Assembly: GCF_013046825.1 (NCBI RefSeq)
Contig: NZ_CP053187.1
Location: 919,501 to 983,500, forward strand
DNA length: 64,000 nucleotides
Direction of reading: 5' to 3'
Origin: Turicibacter sanguinis
GTDB taxonomy: Bacteria; Bacillota_I; Bacilli_A; MOL361; Turicibacteraceae
Shown here piece after piece: positions 14,964 through 24,082 of this stretch. The notes beneath the pieces were generated by a model. It saw only the letters and a list, made by a program, of their open reading frames with translations. It did no database searches and was not told where the DNA came from. Position numbers and translations under genes: made by a program. Within the stretch, counting starts at the first letter, position 1. Each line of letters begins with the position of its first letter.

Positions 14964-15503
14964 ATGTTACAAAACATTTTAGATAATATATTCCTAGGAG
15001 TCATCCTCCTGATTATCGTTGGTATTATCTACTTACCGTTCTACTTTATCCTACGAAAAAAACAAATCCCTATTCTTAGACAACTTAGCTATTTAGGACT
15101 GGCAGGAATCATATTCATCATCCTATTTGCAACTATCCTAATAAGCATAATCGGAAGTGGATTAAACTTTAACCCACCTTATCATCGCCTTAACCTAATT
15201 CCATTTAGCTGGCTATTTGATACCTTCACAATGAGCCAGGTCATTTCGAATATAATCATGTTTATCCCCCTTGGATTTTTACTACCAATTGTATTCAAAA
15301 AATTTCGTTCTTTTTTTAATACCACACTTTTTGCTTTTGCTTTCTCATTCTTCATTGAATGCTTCCAGTACTTTATTGGGCGTTCATCAGACATTGATGA
15401 TTTAATTCTAAATACACTTGGAGGCATCATTGGATATGGAATTTTTATTCTTTTTAATAAATGGTTATCAACCCAAAACTGGTGGAAAAACTTACTTCAA
15501 TAA
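14964..15503 (+). CDS. VanZ-family membrane protein
   Basis: A 179-residue membrane protein with about five hydrophobic helices. It has the VanZ signatures LNLIPF, ISNIIMFIPLGFLLP and FFIECFQYFIGRSSDIDDLI followed by NTLGGIIGYGIF. VanZ-like proteins are linked to low-level teicoplanin or lipoglycopeptide resistance, but the mechanism is unclear. ATG 14964 is chosen over GTG 14955 because AAGGAG lies nine bases before it. It is convergent with uppP across a shared terminator. A second VanZ gene is at 32955-33485. Confidence 0.88.
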   Translation: MLQNILDNIFLGVILLIIVGIIYLPFYFILRKKQIPILRQLSYLGLAGIIFIILFATILISIIGSGLNFNPPYHRLNLIPFSWLFDTFTMSQVISNIIMFIPLGFLLPIVFKKFRSFFNTTLFAFAFSFFIECFQYFIGRSSDIDDLILNTLGGIIGYGIFILFNKWLSTQNWWKNLLQ

Positions 15504-15542
15504 AAAAAATCTCTAAGACCTTAGGTCTTAGAGATTTTTTTT
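15502..15542. terminator. Bidirectional terminator shared by vanZ and uppP
   Basis: Nineteen-base arms (AAAAAAAATCTCTAAGACC / complement) with a TTA loop; the stop codons of both convergent genes lie at its edges. Confidence 0.92.
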
Positions 15543-16368
15543 ATGCTCCAAAGAAGAAGAAATAGGCTAAAACGACAATACCCAGGATAATGCGGTACCA
15601 TCCAAATACTTTGAAGTCATGTTTCTTAATATATCCCATTAAGAACTTGATTGCAAAAATTGAAACAACAAATGCTACAAATGATCCAAGAGCTAACGTA
15701 ATTAATTCAGCACTAGTAAAAGCAAATCCGAATTTAACAAGTTTTAATAAACTTGCTCCAAACATAACTGGAATAGCTAAGAAGAACGTAAACTCTGATG
15801 CAACATAACGAGAAGCACCAATTAAAATAGCTCCTAAAATCGTTGCTCCTGAACGAGATGTTCCTGGAATTAAAGCAAGTAATTGGAAAACTCCAACCAT
15901 TAAAGCAAATTTGTATGTAATTTGTGATAAATTCGTTACCACTGGCTTACGACCTTTATTACGATTCTCAATAACAATAAATAAAACCCCGTAAATAATT
16001 AACATTAAGGCAACAGTTTGATAATTATAAAAATGTTCATCTAACCAATCATCAAATGCTAAACCAATAACTGCTGCTGGTAAACATGCCACAATAATCT
16101 TAAACCAAAGATTCATCGTATCTTGTTTGATTTTAAAGCCACCCTTAAACTCAAATGGGAAGATCTTATTCCAAAACATAAAGATAACCGCCAAAATTGC
16201 CCCAAGTTGAATGACAACAAAGAACATCTCCATAAATGAAGCCGACATATTTAACTTAATAAATTCATCAACTAAAATCATATGACCTGTACTACTAACA
16301 GGTAACCATTCCGTAATCCCCTCAACAAATCCAAGGAAAATTACTTTTAAGTATTCAATAAAACCCAC
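15541..16368 (-). CDS. uppP: Undecaprenyl-diphosphatase UppP (BacA)
   Basis: A 275-residue polytopic membrane enzyme that dephosphorylates undecaprenyl pyrophosphate to recycle the lipid carrier of cell-wall synthesis; it confers bacitracin resistance when abundant. The family motifs are intact: [15 protein letters not shown] (16-30) and [13 protein letters not shown] (about 168-180). It starts with GTG and has AGGAGG six bases upstream. Its convergent neighbour is VanZ, also tied to envelope-antibiotic resistance. Confidence 0.96.
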   Translation of the reverse strand: MGFIEYLKVIFLGFVEGITEWLPVSSTGHMILVDEFIKLNMSASFMEMFFVVIQLGAILAVIFMFWNKIFPFEFKGGFKIKQDTMNLWFKIIVACLPAAVIGLAFDDWLDEHFYNYQTVALMLIIYGVLFIVIENRNKGRKPVVTNLSQITYKFALMVGVFQLLALIPGTSRSGATILGAILIGASRYVASEFTFFLAIPVMFGASLLKLVKFGFAFTSAELITLALGSFVAFVVSIFAIKFLMGYIKKHDFKVFGWYRIILGIVVLAYFFFFGA

Positions 16369-16577
16369 AACTAACCCTCCTGTTTCAACTTTTCAATTAT
16401 TAAAATTTCAATGTAAAATATAACCTACCTAATGATACTATGAATTAAACATTTAGAAAATACTTTCTAAGGAAATTAAGTTTATTTCACACGACTTATT
16501 TTAATAAAATAATAGATAAAATACCATAATAATCAACTTACAAATACACTTCTAACCTTACATCTCTGTAAGGAAAT

Positions 16578-16613
16578 AAAGAAAACGCGAAGGTAATCCT
16601 TCGCGTTTTCTTT
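16578..16613 (-). terminator. Terminator of the M3 peptidase gene
   Basis: Sixteen-base perfect arms (AAAGAAAACGCGAAGG / complement) with a TAAT loop; works on either strand. Confidence 0.88.
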
Positions 16614-16633
16614 ATTTAAGCAATACTCTTTTT

Positions 16634-18328
16634 TTATAATTTTTGATCTTCAACTGAATCTAGCCACGCTTTAATGTCTGAAATAATAGAGCTTACGCAT
16701 CCATCTTCAAATGGTGATTTTAAATTTGCATATGATACAAGTCCGAGGAACGATTTTGTCCCACCTACCTCGCATAAACGAACGTAGTCATTCCATGCAT
16801 CTTCACGATTATCGTGCATACGTTTCCAAAATTGTAGGGCACAGATTTGAGCTAATGTGTAGTCGATATAATAAAATGGACTATTGAAAATGTGTGCTTG
16901 TTGGAACCACCAACCACCACGTTCTAGGAAGTCACATCCTTCATAGTTTTTGTGTGGCAAGTATTGTTTTTCAAGATTACGCCAAGCCGCTTTACGTTCT
17001 GCCGGTGTTGCTTCTGGATTTTCATAAACGAAATGTTGGAATGCATCCACAACAATTCCATAAGGAATAAATTTAATCGCTGATCCTAAGTGAGTAAATT
17101 TATATTTGTCCGTATCCTCTTTAAAGAATAATTCCATCCAAGGCCATGTAAAGAACTCCATACTCATTGAATGAATCTCACAACTTTCATACGTTGGGAA
17201 GTTTAACTCAGGTGTTTCAATCCAGCGTGAAGAATAAACTTGGAAAGCATGTCCCGCTTCATGCGTTAAGACATCAATATCCCCTGCTGTTCCATTAAAG
17301 TTAGAGAAGATAAATGGCGCTTTATATTCAGGAATATAAGTACAATATCCTCCACCCGCTTTCCCCGGTTTATTCACTAGATCTAATAACTCACTTTCTA
17401 CCATGAAATCAAAGAATTCTTTTGTTTGTGGAGAAAGTTCATGATACATTTTCACACCATTTTCTAAAATCCACTCTGGACTTCCTTTAGGTGTCGCATT
17501 ACCTGTTTTAAATTCGAACTTTTCATCAAAATAACGAAGTTCCCCATAACCCAAACGCTCTTCCTGTCTTTTATATAAAGAACTTGCTACTGGCACAATA
17601 TAATCTAAAACTTGCTTACGGAAGTTTTTAACCATCTCTGGATTATAATCACTGCGCATCATACGAGTATATCCAAGTTCAACGAAATTATTACATCCTA
17701 ATTTTTTAGCAATACGTGTACGAACTTTTACTAACTCATCATAAATACGATCGATTTCAGCTTCATTCTCTTCAAAGAAATGGTATTTAGCAACTGAAGC
17801 CTCTTCACGGACCTGACGATCTTCACTTAATAAATATTTACCCATTCCTGGTAACGTACGCTCTTCACCATCAAATGGAATTTTAGCTGATGCTAATAAC
17901 TTTGTATAAAGACTAGATAATTTATTTTCTTCCTGTAAATCCGCAATAATCTCAGGCGAGAATGAACGTAAATTAAACTCTGCAATCGTAAAGAATTGTT
18001 TGCTTAACTTCTCTTCAAGTTCAGCACGAAATGGTGATTTAACGATTGCATGATAAAAAGCAGACGTTGCTTCTTCATAAAGAGGACCCTGTTCATCCCA
18101 ATACGTTTGTTCAGAGTCATAAAACTCATCTCGTGTATCAATACTATGGCGAATCGAAGATAAGGTTGCCATTGTTTCTATATGAGAACGCATGGCATTA
18201 ATTTTGTTCACAATTTCTAATTGTTCCTCTGCATTCGTTGCAGCCTCAAACTTATAAACTAAAGCACCAAATTCATTTTTGAATTGTTCATAATTTGGTC
18301 TTTCATACTTAAAATCATTAAATTTCAT
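16634..18328 (-). CDS. M3-family oligoendopeptidase
   Basis: A 564-residue zinc metallopeptidase. The catalytic HEAGH is at 356-360 (DVLTHEAGHAFQVYSS), with the downstream ESCEIHSMSMEFF supplying the third zinc ligand Glu, and the closing FYYIDYTLAQICALQFW that lines the substrate channel. The length fits the PepF-like M3 subgroup. It has no signal peptide, so it should degrade short peptides in the cytosol. GGAGAG precedes the ATG. It stands alone with its own terminator. Confidence 0.94.
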   Translation of the reverse strand: MKFNDFKYERPNYEQFKNEFGALVYKFEAATNAEEQLEIVNKINAMRSHIETMATLSSIRHSIDTRDEFYDSEQTYWDEQGPLYEEATSAFYHAIVKSPFRAELEEKLSKQFFTIAEFNLRSFSPEIIADLQEENKLSSLYTKLLASAKIPFDGEERTLPGMGKYLLSEDRQVREEASVAKYHFFEENEAEIDRIYDELVKVRTRIAKKLGCNNFVELGYTRMMRSDYNPEMVKNFRKQVLDYIVPVASSLYKRQEERLGYGELRYFDEKFEFKTGNATPKGSPEWILENGVKMYHELSPQTKEFFDFMVESELLDLVNKPGKAGGGYCTYIPEYKAPFIFSNFNGTAGDIDVLTHEAGHAFQVYSSRWIETPELNFPTYESCEIHSMSMEFFTWPWMELFFKEDTDKYKFTHLGSAIKFIPYGIVVDAFQHFVYENPEATPAERKAAWRNLEKQYLPHKNYEGCDFLERGGWWFQQAHIFNSPFYYIDYTLAQICALQFWKRMHDNREDAWNDYVRLCEVGGTKSFLGLVSYANLKSPFEDGCVSSIISDIKAWLDSVEDQKL

Positions 18329-18881
18329 CTTATGTCTCTCCTTATTAAGAAAAATTTACTATGAATATTTGCTAGTTTACCGACTTTAAAAAATAACTTA
18401 ATTTTAAATTATTTATTTCCCCTAAAATCGTCACCTAACAAATTAGTATTTCTCCTATTATACTATATCTCCTTATGTTTTGCATGATTTTACCATTTGT
18501 TTTTTTTGACAAATCTATGTTAAGGTTTGACGTTAAAAATTTCATAGGACATTCAAAACGTGGAACCCCCATATAAACTAAGGTTCGAGACGATTAAGCA
18601 TGCAATAGCTCAGATACCTCATCATGTATTCATATCGGACAAATGACACTTTGCTGATATATCAAACTATGTTCCGTAAACTTAGAAATAATTATGAAGT
18701 AAGTTCTCATTTCTAATTTCTTGAACTGTGAGATAGCACTAATAAATTCTATTAATAAAATTGTTAAAGTCATACTAGGATATTTTCCTTTTAAAGGATA
18801 ATAAAGCTTAGTAATAACTATTAAAAAATTGATTTCAATTAAAAAAAGCGACATTCTTAACGAATGTCCCTGTTTAGCTCT
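18329..18881. other. Intergenic region, no supported gene
   Basis: About 550 AT-rich bases. A hydrophobic 74-codon frame on the minus strand (18630-18854) overlaps the terminator of the next gene and has no ribosome binding site, so it is not called. The only other structure is the terminator at 18841-18870. Confidence 0.5.
18841..18870 (-). terminator. Terminator of the duplicated-domain lipoprotein gene
   Basis: GACATTC/GAATGTC stem with a TTAAC loop, followed on the minus strand by GC then seven T residues. Confidence 0.8.
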
Positions 18882-19880
18882 TTAGTTTCTATATTTATAA
18901 ATTGCAAATGTTTTAGTATTTGTAACCTTATCTCTAACTTCTATGTCAAAATTTGATCCTGTTTTAATACCAATTACAATATCAATTAATGCGGTCTGAC
19001 CAGGTTCAACCCACTCAACTGATTTATTTGTGGTGATGAGTGGATATAAAGTTACACCGTTACCTGTTTCATCATAAATTAAAAAGTTTGAGTCACATAA
19101 AGCTTCTCTTTTTGTTCCAATATTTTTACCTTCAATCGTAATAATTGCAACTGTCTCTACCGCTCGATCAGGCATTTCACTTTCCATATACTCATTACGC
19201 TCATCTGTTAGCGCGATTGATTTAATGTTAATTTCAAATGGTTCCTCACTAAATTGCGCTAACACAGTAAATGGTGTCCCTAGTTCAAGCTCATCTAAGT
19301 ATGAAGCCGTCACAAGCGATGATTCAAAAATGGTCTCAACAACTGTTTCGGTATCAATTGTCGCAAAAGGCTCATCCTCTGTATTATGAGCCACATCAAT
19401 TTTCAAAATATCCCCTGTTGTAATTCCAACATTTATTTTAATCGTCCGTCTACGACCAGGTGCTATGGCTGCATAACTTGAGAATTCGAGATCTAAATCA
19501 TAACCCGACATGGGATATAAGTCTAACCTCTTCCCTGTTTCATCATAAAAATGAAAATAGGACTCATTTAACAACACGACTTCATCTGATATATTAATTG
19601 CCTCAATAGTTACAATTGCGACATTATCCACCGCCTCATTGAACTCATTACGTGCATCCGTTAACGTCACATCGGTCACAGCAATTTCTAACACCTCTTT
19701 TTCGTCATGGATTAACTTAAATGTCTGGCCTAGTGGAATGGTTATTTTTCCGATCGTTGTTTTCTCTTCAATGGGTGTTCCATTGATTGTAACCTCATCC
19801 TCTGTTTCAGTTGTTGAACACCCTATTATAAAACAGGTCAGTGTTAAAATAACTAATAATGCTTGCTCTTTTTTCATCAT
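18882..19880 (-). CDS. Lipoprotein with two tandem Ig-like (DUF4352/DUF5067-like) domains
   Basis: A 332-residue protein. The lipoprotein signal ends at lipobox FIIGC (start MMKKEQALLVILTLTCFIIGC), so it is anchored outside. The mature part is two copies of the same domain. Copy 1 contains VTLTDARNEFNEAVDNVAIV ... FHFYDETGKRLDLYP; copy 2 contains IALTDERNEYMESEMPDRAVETVAII ... FLIYDETGNGVTLYP. Each is a beta-rich domain like those of small Firmicute surface lipoproteins (DUF4352-type), which often sit in antibiotic- or stress-related loci, function unknown. The start at 19880 follows GAGGGGGAG; the next codon is also ATG. Monocistronic. Confidence 0.85.
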   Translation of the reverse strand: MMKKEQALLVILTLTCFIIGCSTTETEDEVTINGTPIEEKTTIGKITIPLGQTFKLIHDEKEVLEIAVTDVTLTDARNEFNEAVDNVAIVTIEAINISDEVVLLNESYFHFYDETGKRLDLYPMSGYDLDLEFSSYAAIAPGRRRTIKINVGITTGDILKIDVAHNTEDEPFATIDTETVVETIFESSLVTASYLDELELGTPFTVLAQFSEEPFEINIKSIALTDERNEYMESEMPDRAVETVAIITIEGKNIGTKREALCDSNFLIYDETGNGVTLYPLITTNKSVEWVEPGQTALIDIVIGIKTGSNFDIEVRDKVTNTKTFAIYKYRN

Positions 19881-20020
19881 TATCTCCCCCTCTTGTTGAA
19901 TCATATCGGATTTTAAGATAACGTGCAATAAGTATTAACCGACGTCATGGCCTAGATAGCGAGTGTAATGAAGGTAAAAAGCAAAATACTACATCTTCTC
20001 AAATAGTAATTAAGCATTTT

Positions 20021-20066
20021 AAAGATGTGGATAACCCACTAATAGGGTTATTCACATCTTTTTATT
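20021..20066 (+). terminator. Plus-strand terminator upstream of the ADP-ribosylglycohydrolase operon
   Basis: Seventeen-base arms (AAAGATGTGGATAACCC / complement with one G-T) and TTTTT. No plus-strand gene precedes it, so it may end a small RNA or upstream read-through. Confidence 0.65.
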
Positions 20067-20094
20067 GATATGAAAGATTATCATTCATAAAACA

Positions 20095-20123
20095 TTGACT
20101 ATTTTATCCAAATAAACTAGAAT
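20095..20123 (+). promoter_or_regulatory. Sigma-A promoter of the ADP-ribosylglycohydrolase-PfkB-PnuC operon
   Basis: TTGACT (20095-20100), 17-base spacer, TAGAAT (20118-20123). Transcription should start near 20130. Confidence 0.75.
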
Positions 20124-20133
20124 ATTACCTTGT

Positions 20134-20151
20134 CAGGTGTCTTGTCACCTG
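20134..20151 (+). promoter_or_regulatory. Dyad at the transcription start of the NAD-salvage-type operon
   Basis: CAGGTG-TCTTGT-CACCTG, a perfect 6+6 inverted repeat just at or after the predicted +1. It could be a repressor operator or a small leader hairpin. Confidence 0.5.
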
Positions 20152-20175
20152 TAAAGTTTATTAGGAGGCGGCTGT

Positions 20176-21171
20176 ATGAAAAATAAAATTGCTGGAACTC
20201 TTTATGGAATGGCAATCGGTGATGCTATGGGAATGCCCTCTGAACTTTGGAGTCGAAAAAAAGTCCAACAGTTTTTTAGGGGCATTACAGATTTCTTAGA
20301 TGGACCTTCGGAAAATGAAGTGGCTTATCAGTATAAAAGAGGACAATTTACAGATGATACTGCACAAGCTTTAATCATCCTAGACTCTTTAATAGCCAAT
20401 CATTTCAACGTTTTGCCAACTGATATCGCAACTAGACTTCTTGCTTGGGCAAAAAAAGAACAAGCTTTTGAAAAAAACATTTTAGGGCCCACATCTAAAG
20501 CCGCCTTACTTAGTTTTAAAGAAGGAAAAAATATAGAATCGATTACGAATCAATCTGGGACAAACGGTTCTGCAATGAGGATTCCTCCTGTTGGCTGTTT
20601 ATTCTTACCTGATGAAAAATCAGAGCTCATTCAATATGTAGCGCATATTACAAAGGTTACGCACAGTAGTGACATCACGATAGCTGGTGCCTGTATGATT
20701 GCTCACGCTGTAAGTTGTGCCATGATCTACAAAGACTTTGATGAAATTTTACAATCTGTTTATAGTATTGAACAAGAGGCACGTGCTCTTGGGGCTGATA
20801 CTATTAATCCATCTCTTGTTGCAAGAACGAAGCTTGGCATTGAATTTGCTAAACGTTATAAAGACCAAGATGAATCGTTCTTAGAGGCTATCTATCAAAT
20901 CATCGGATGTGGTGTAACAATTAGTGAATCAGTTCCTGCTGCTCTTGCAATTGCTTATTATGCGAAAGATGTAAAACATTGTAGTTTACTTTGTGCAAAT
21001 CTCGGGGGAGACACTGATACAATCGGAGCGATGGCTTGTGCGATTTGTGGTGCTTACCAAGGATACACAGCACTTGATTCATCATGGGTTGAACTTATTA
21101 ATGAGGCAAATGATGTCAATTTAATGGAATATGTAGATGCATTAGCAAAACAAAGGGGGGGCGTAATGTGA
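20176..21171 (+). CDS. ADP-ribosylglycohydrolase family protein (DraG-like)
   Basis: A 331-residue all-helical hydrolase with the two-magnesium site motifs in order: GDAMGMPSE (12-20), GQFTDDTAQA, GSAMRIPPVG, THSS and the C-terminal GGDTDTIGAMA. The family removes ADP-ribose from proteins, nucleic acids or small molecules. It is the first gene of a tightly overlapping operon with a PfkB-family kinase and a PnuC-type transporter, so a free ADP-ribose or nicotinamide-riboside-related substrate is plausible (inference). AGGAGG lies seven bases before the ATG. Confidence 0.93.
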   Translation: MKNKIAGTLYGMAIGDAMGMPSELWSRKKVQQFFRGITDFLDGPSENEVAYQYKRGQFTDDTAQALIILDSLIANHFNVLPTDIATRLLAWAKKEQAFEKNILGPTSKAALLSFKEGKNIESITNQSGTNGSAMRIPPVGCLFLPDEKSELIQYVAHITKVTHSSDITIAGACMIAHAVSCAMIYKDFDEILQSVYSIEQEARALGADTINPSLVARTKLGIEFAKRYKDQDESFLEAIYQIIGCGVTISESVPAALAIAYYAKDVKHCSLLCANLGGDTDTIGAMACAICGAYQGYTALDSSWVELINEANDVNLMEYVDALAKQRGGVM

Positions 21172-22073
21172 AAACTTTACTGCTTGGGAATGCGATTGTA
21201 GATGTTATTTTAAATATCGACGTCTTACCTAAAACGGGTGACGATATTTTTTGCCAAAAACAGAGCGTCACAATTGGTGGATGCGCGTATAATGTTGCAA
21301 CGATTTTAAATCACTTTGATGTAGAACACGATTTGGCTGTTCCCGTTGGTTCTGGGTCTTACGCCTCAATGATTAAGGAAGAATTAATCAAACATGGCTA
21401 TCCCGTTCACATCGAGGAGCAAACTGTGGATAACGGATATTGCCTTTGTTTAGTTGAACATCACGGAGAACGGACCTTTATAACAGTTCCTGGTGTTGAA
21501 GCTAACTATCAAAGACGTTGGTTAGATGCTTTTAGTGGGGAACAGTATGATAATATCTACATTTCTGGATACGAGATGGAAGGCTTAAGTGGGGCTATTA
21601 TCAGTCAATGGCTAAGTACGCAAGAAATAAAAAATCTATACTTCGCTCCAGGTCCACGTATTACATTTATCGAACAAGAAACAATGGAACGTTTATTTAA
21701 GCTACATCCTATTTTACATATTAATCAGTCTGAAGCTTTAAGCTTCACAAAAGAGCAAGATTTAAATCTTGCTGTGAGAAAACTATACGCTTTAACTCAT
21801 AACGAATTATTTATCACACTCGGGGAACACGGTGTTCTACATTTTGATGGGGAAAATCAAATGATTATAGAAGCACCTAAAACCACAGTTGTTAACACAA
21901 TCGGAGCGGGTGATAGCCATCTTGGAGCAATCATTGCACTAAGATCACTCGGTTATGAGACAAAACAATGCTGTGAGATTGCCAACAAAGTTGCAGCCAA
22001 AGTCGTGAGCTTACAAAGCAGTAAATTTGAAGAAGAATATTTCAATAAGGGGGATTTTTTATGTCAGCATTAG
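21168..22073 (+). CDS. PfkB (ribokinase-like) family kinase
   Basis: A 301-residue sugar/nucleoside kinase. It has the N-terminal motif GNAIVDVILNIDVLPKTGDD and the glycine pair GGCAYNVATIL, plus the C-terminal anion-hole and base motif NTIGAGDSHLGAI (the usual DTxGAGD with Asn for the first Asp; the catalytic GAGD Asp remains). It starts with GTG overlapping the upstream stop by four bases (GTGA), so it is translationally coupled. Context suggests that it phosphorylates ribose, a nucleoside or nicotinamide riboside generated or imported by its partners; the actual substrate is not visible. Confidence 0.88.
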   Translation: MKTLLLGNAIVDVILNIDVLPKTGDDIFCQKQSVTIGGCAYNVATILNHFDVEHDLAVPVGSGSYASMIKEELIKHGYPVHIEEQTVDNGYCLCLVEHHGERTFITVPGVEANYQRRWLDAFSGEQYDNIYISGYEMEGLSGAIISQWLSTQEIKNLYFAPGPRITFIEQETMERLFKLHPILHINQSEALSFTKEQDLNLAVRKLYALTHNELFITLGEHGVLHFDGENQMIIEAPKTTVVNTIGAGDSHLGAIIALRSLGYETKQCCEIANKVAAKVVSLQSSKFEEEYFNKGDFLCQH

Positions 22074-22750
22074 TGATGAAAACAAAAAATTATTTTAGTG
22101 ATTGGAGCATTTTTGAAATTTCATGGTTAATTATTTCAACGTTAACGATGCTTATTTTAAGTATTGTTTGGGGTGATACTCCAATGGCATTAATTAGTGG
22201 TGTAACAGGAATTATTTCAGTTGTTCTTTGTGCAAAGGGAAAAATTTCAACCTATGCTTTCGCTACAATAAATGTTGGCCTTTATGCGATTATTGCTTAT
22301 CAAAATCGACTTTTTGGAGAAGTCATGTTAAATGGATTTTACTATCTTCCAATGAATCTTGTTGGATTTTATATGTGGCGTAAACAAAAAAATGATGAGG
22401 GGACCGTTATTGCTCGTCGCTTAACTGCTAAACAAATTTTTCTACTCGTTATCGGTCTAGTGATTGCTATTTTAGCTTATTGGAGAGTACTTATCGCTCT
22501 TGGTGGAAATCTACAACTAATTGACTCAACAACAACAATTCTATCGATTGTTGCTTTCTTATTACAAATTGGACGCTTCACAGAACAATGGATTTTATGG
22601 ATGATTATCAATGTGTTCTCTATTATGATGTGGACACTACTTCTTGGAACTCCTGATGGCTCAGTAACGATGATTATCATGTTCTCAGCCTACTTAATTA
22701 ATGGAATTTATGGATACCGAAATTGGCTGAAATTGAGTAAAAATAAATAA
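22061..22750 (+). CDS. pnuC: PnuC-family nicotinamide riboside/mononucleotide transporter
   Basis: A 229-residue membrane protein with about seven helices. It has the family features: SDWSIFEISWLI before the first helix, GVTGIISVVLCAKGKIST with YAFATINVGLYAIIAY, and LPMNLVGFYMWRK (the W/Y-rich binding region). PnuC proteins let vitamin B3 ribosides enter by facilitated diffusion and depend on an intracellular kinase for trapping; here a kinase is encoded directly upstream and overlaps by 13 bases. AAGGGGG precedes the ATG. Confidence 0.93.
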   Translation: MSALVMKTKNYFSDWSIFEISWLIISTLTMLILSIVWGDTPMALISGVTGIISVVLCAKGKISTYAFATINVGLYAIIAYQNRLFGEVMLNGFYYLPMNLVGFYMWRKQKNDEGTVIARRLTAKQIFLLVIGLVIAILAYWRVLIALGGNLQLIDSTTTILSIVAFLLQIGRFTEQWILWMIINVFSIMMWTLLLGTPDGSVTMIIMFSAYLINGIYGYRNWLKLSKNK

Positions 22751-22751
22751 T

Positions 22752-22788
22752 AAAAAGCTCTAGCATTTAATAAATGCTAGAGCTTTTT
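22752..22788. terminator. Terminator after pnuC
   Basis: AAAAAGCTCTAGCATTTA / complement, a near-perfect palindrome with U-tract on the plus strand; it may serve the convergent manA too. Confidence 0.88.
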
Positions 22789-22876
22789 TAATATCATCAT
22801 TAGATAGTAAAATCAAAATGAGTGTGGGTGAAAGTAAATCAGTTTTGCTAACTATCCACTAATGATGAAAGATTTT

Positions 22877-23683
22877 TTAACATGTTTTAATTAATTCTAA
22901 GTTACCTTCAATTGTATATTTAATTCCTTTTGGTAAATAGACTGTTTCTTCTGGATTTAATATAATCGTTTGATCATCAGTTTTCATTACACCGCATCCT
23001 TTAGTTGCTGTATAAGTATAAAAATCGCCGCATACTTCATCAGAATATTGTCCATCAACAATAATTTTTTCAACATTGAAATATGGAGTTTCTAACTTAG
23101 TGAAGTTTTCGATTTTACCACCATTTGTTTCTGGGTTATAGTCGATGACTTCTAATGCTTTTTCGATATGCATTTCACGGTCACGTCCCCAATCATAAAG
23201 ACGGTAAGTAACATCGCTACTTTGTTGGACTTCAAGTAGTTTTATACCACCTTTAATCGCATGAATGGTCCCCGCTGGAATATAAATCATATCTCCAGCT
23301 TTTACACTGATATCTCCTAAGTAATCTGCTACGCTTCCCTCTTCAAGGATTTTAGCGAATTTTTCTTTGTTTAATCCATCTTTAATTCCACAGATTAGTG
23401 AAGCTCCTTCTTCTGCTTCTAAGATGTACCAGCATTCTGTTTTTCCGTTGTCATTTTCATACTTACGTGCAAACTCGTCACCAGGATGAACTTGAACTGA
23501 TAATGATTCATCTGCTTTAATGATTTTGATTAAAATGGGTAAATCTTTCTGTAAATAATCATGTAAATTTTCGTTAGTATCTACTAAAGTCGAGCATCCG
23601 TTACGATGTGTAGAGAGATTCCATTTTTCATAACCCCAAACTTTTTCGCTATAAAATGGATTTAATTTTATAATTTTTGTCAT
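22877..23683 (-). CDS. manA: Mannose-6-phosphate isomerase, class I, short form
   Basis: A 268-residue type I phosphomannose isomerase that interconverts mannose-6-P and fructose-6-P. The zinc ligands are visible: Gln64 and His66 (VQVHPGDE), Glu83 (KTECWYI) and His141 (PAGTIHAI); the substrate motif LLEVQQSSDVTYRLYDWGR follows. It is shorter than the roughly 315-residue Bacillus enzymes, with a reduced C-terminal domain. It is the last gene of the PTS operon, separated from the IIA gene by a hairpin at 23717-23740. Its place there suggests that the imported sugar contains mannose. Confidence 0.93.
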   Translation of the reverse strand: MTKIIKLNPFYSEKVWGYEKWNLSTHRNGCSTLVDTNENLHDYLQKDLPILIKIIKADESLSVQVHPGDEFARKYENDNGKTECWYILEAEEGASLICGIKDGLNKEKFAKILEEGSVADYLGDISVKAGDMIYIPAGTIHAIKGGIKLLEVQQSSDVTYRLYDWGRDREMHIEKALEVIDYNPETNGGKIENFTKLETPYFNVEKIIVDGQYSDEVCGDFYTYTATKGCGVMKTDDQTIILNPEETVYLPKGIKYTIEGNLELIKTC

Positions 23684-23716
23684 TTCTTCATCCTCCTAGC
23701 TCCCATTAGAGTTTCA

Positions 23717-23740
23717 AAAGGGAGATTTTTATCTCCCTTT
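23717..23740 (-). terminator. Intercistronic hairpin before manA
   Basis: AAAGGGAGAT/ATCTCCCTTT with a TTTT loop and only a short T-run on the minus strand; probably a partial terminator reducing manA expression. Confidence 0.5.
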
Positions 23741-23749
23741 AGTTATAAC

Positions 23750-24067
23750 TTATTTTTTCACTAATTCATATAAATTAATGAATTCTTCTGCCATATCTAA
23801 AACTGTCATTCCGTTCATTAAATGGTCTTGTGAGTGAATTAATAAAACTGAAATTTCATTTTTTGAACCATTTGCTTCAGCTTGAATTAAATTTGTTTGG
23901 AAACGATGAGCTTTATTCACTTCAGCACGAGCTTCCGCTAATAATTCTTTTGCTTCTTCAAATTTTGCTTCTTTAGCTAATGAAATAGATTCCATGGCCA
24001 TGCTACGTGCATTCCCTGCATACATAATAATTTGAAAACAAACTTCTAAAATTTCTTCTGCATTCAT
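23750..24067 (-). CDS. PTS lactose/cellobiose-family enzyme IIA
   Basis: A 105-residue all-helical IIA protein of the lactose/cellobiose family. The phosphorylation site is His78 in SVLLIHSQDHLMN, with His82 nearby, as in LacF/ChbA. It passes phosphate from HPr to the IIB protein encoded at 27809-28117. The gene lies five genes away from IIB but on the same strand and operon. AGGAGAAAGAGATATG precedes it. Confidence 0.93.
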   Translation of the reverse strand: MNAEEILEVCFQIIMYAGNARSMAMESISLAKEAKFEEAKELLAEARAEVNKAHRFQTNLIQAEANGSKNEISVLLIHSQDHLMNGMTVLDMAEEFINLYELVKK

Positions 24068-24082
24068 ATCTCTTTCTCCTAT

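Noticed and set aside
18630-18854. 74-codon hydrophobic minus-strand frame
   Set aside because: No ribosome binding site and overlaps the terminator of the neighbouring lipoprotein gene; AT-rich sequence readily gives hydrophobic frames.
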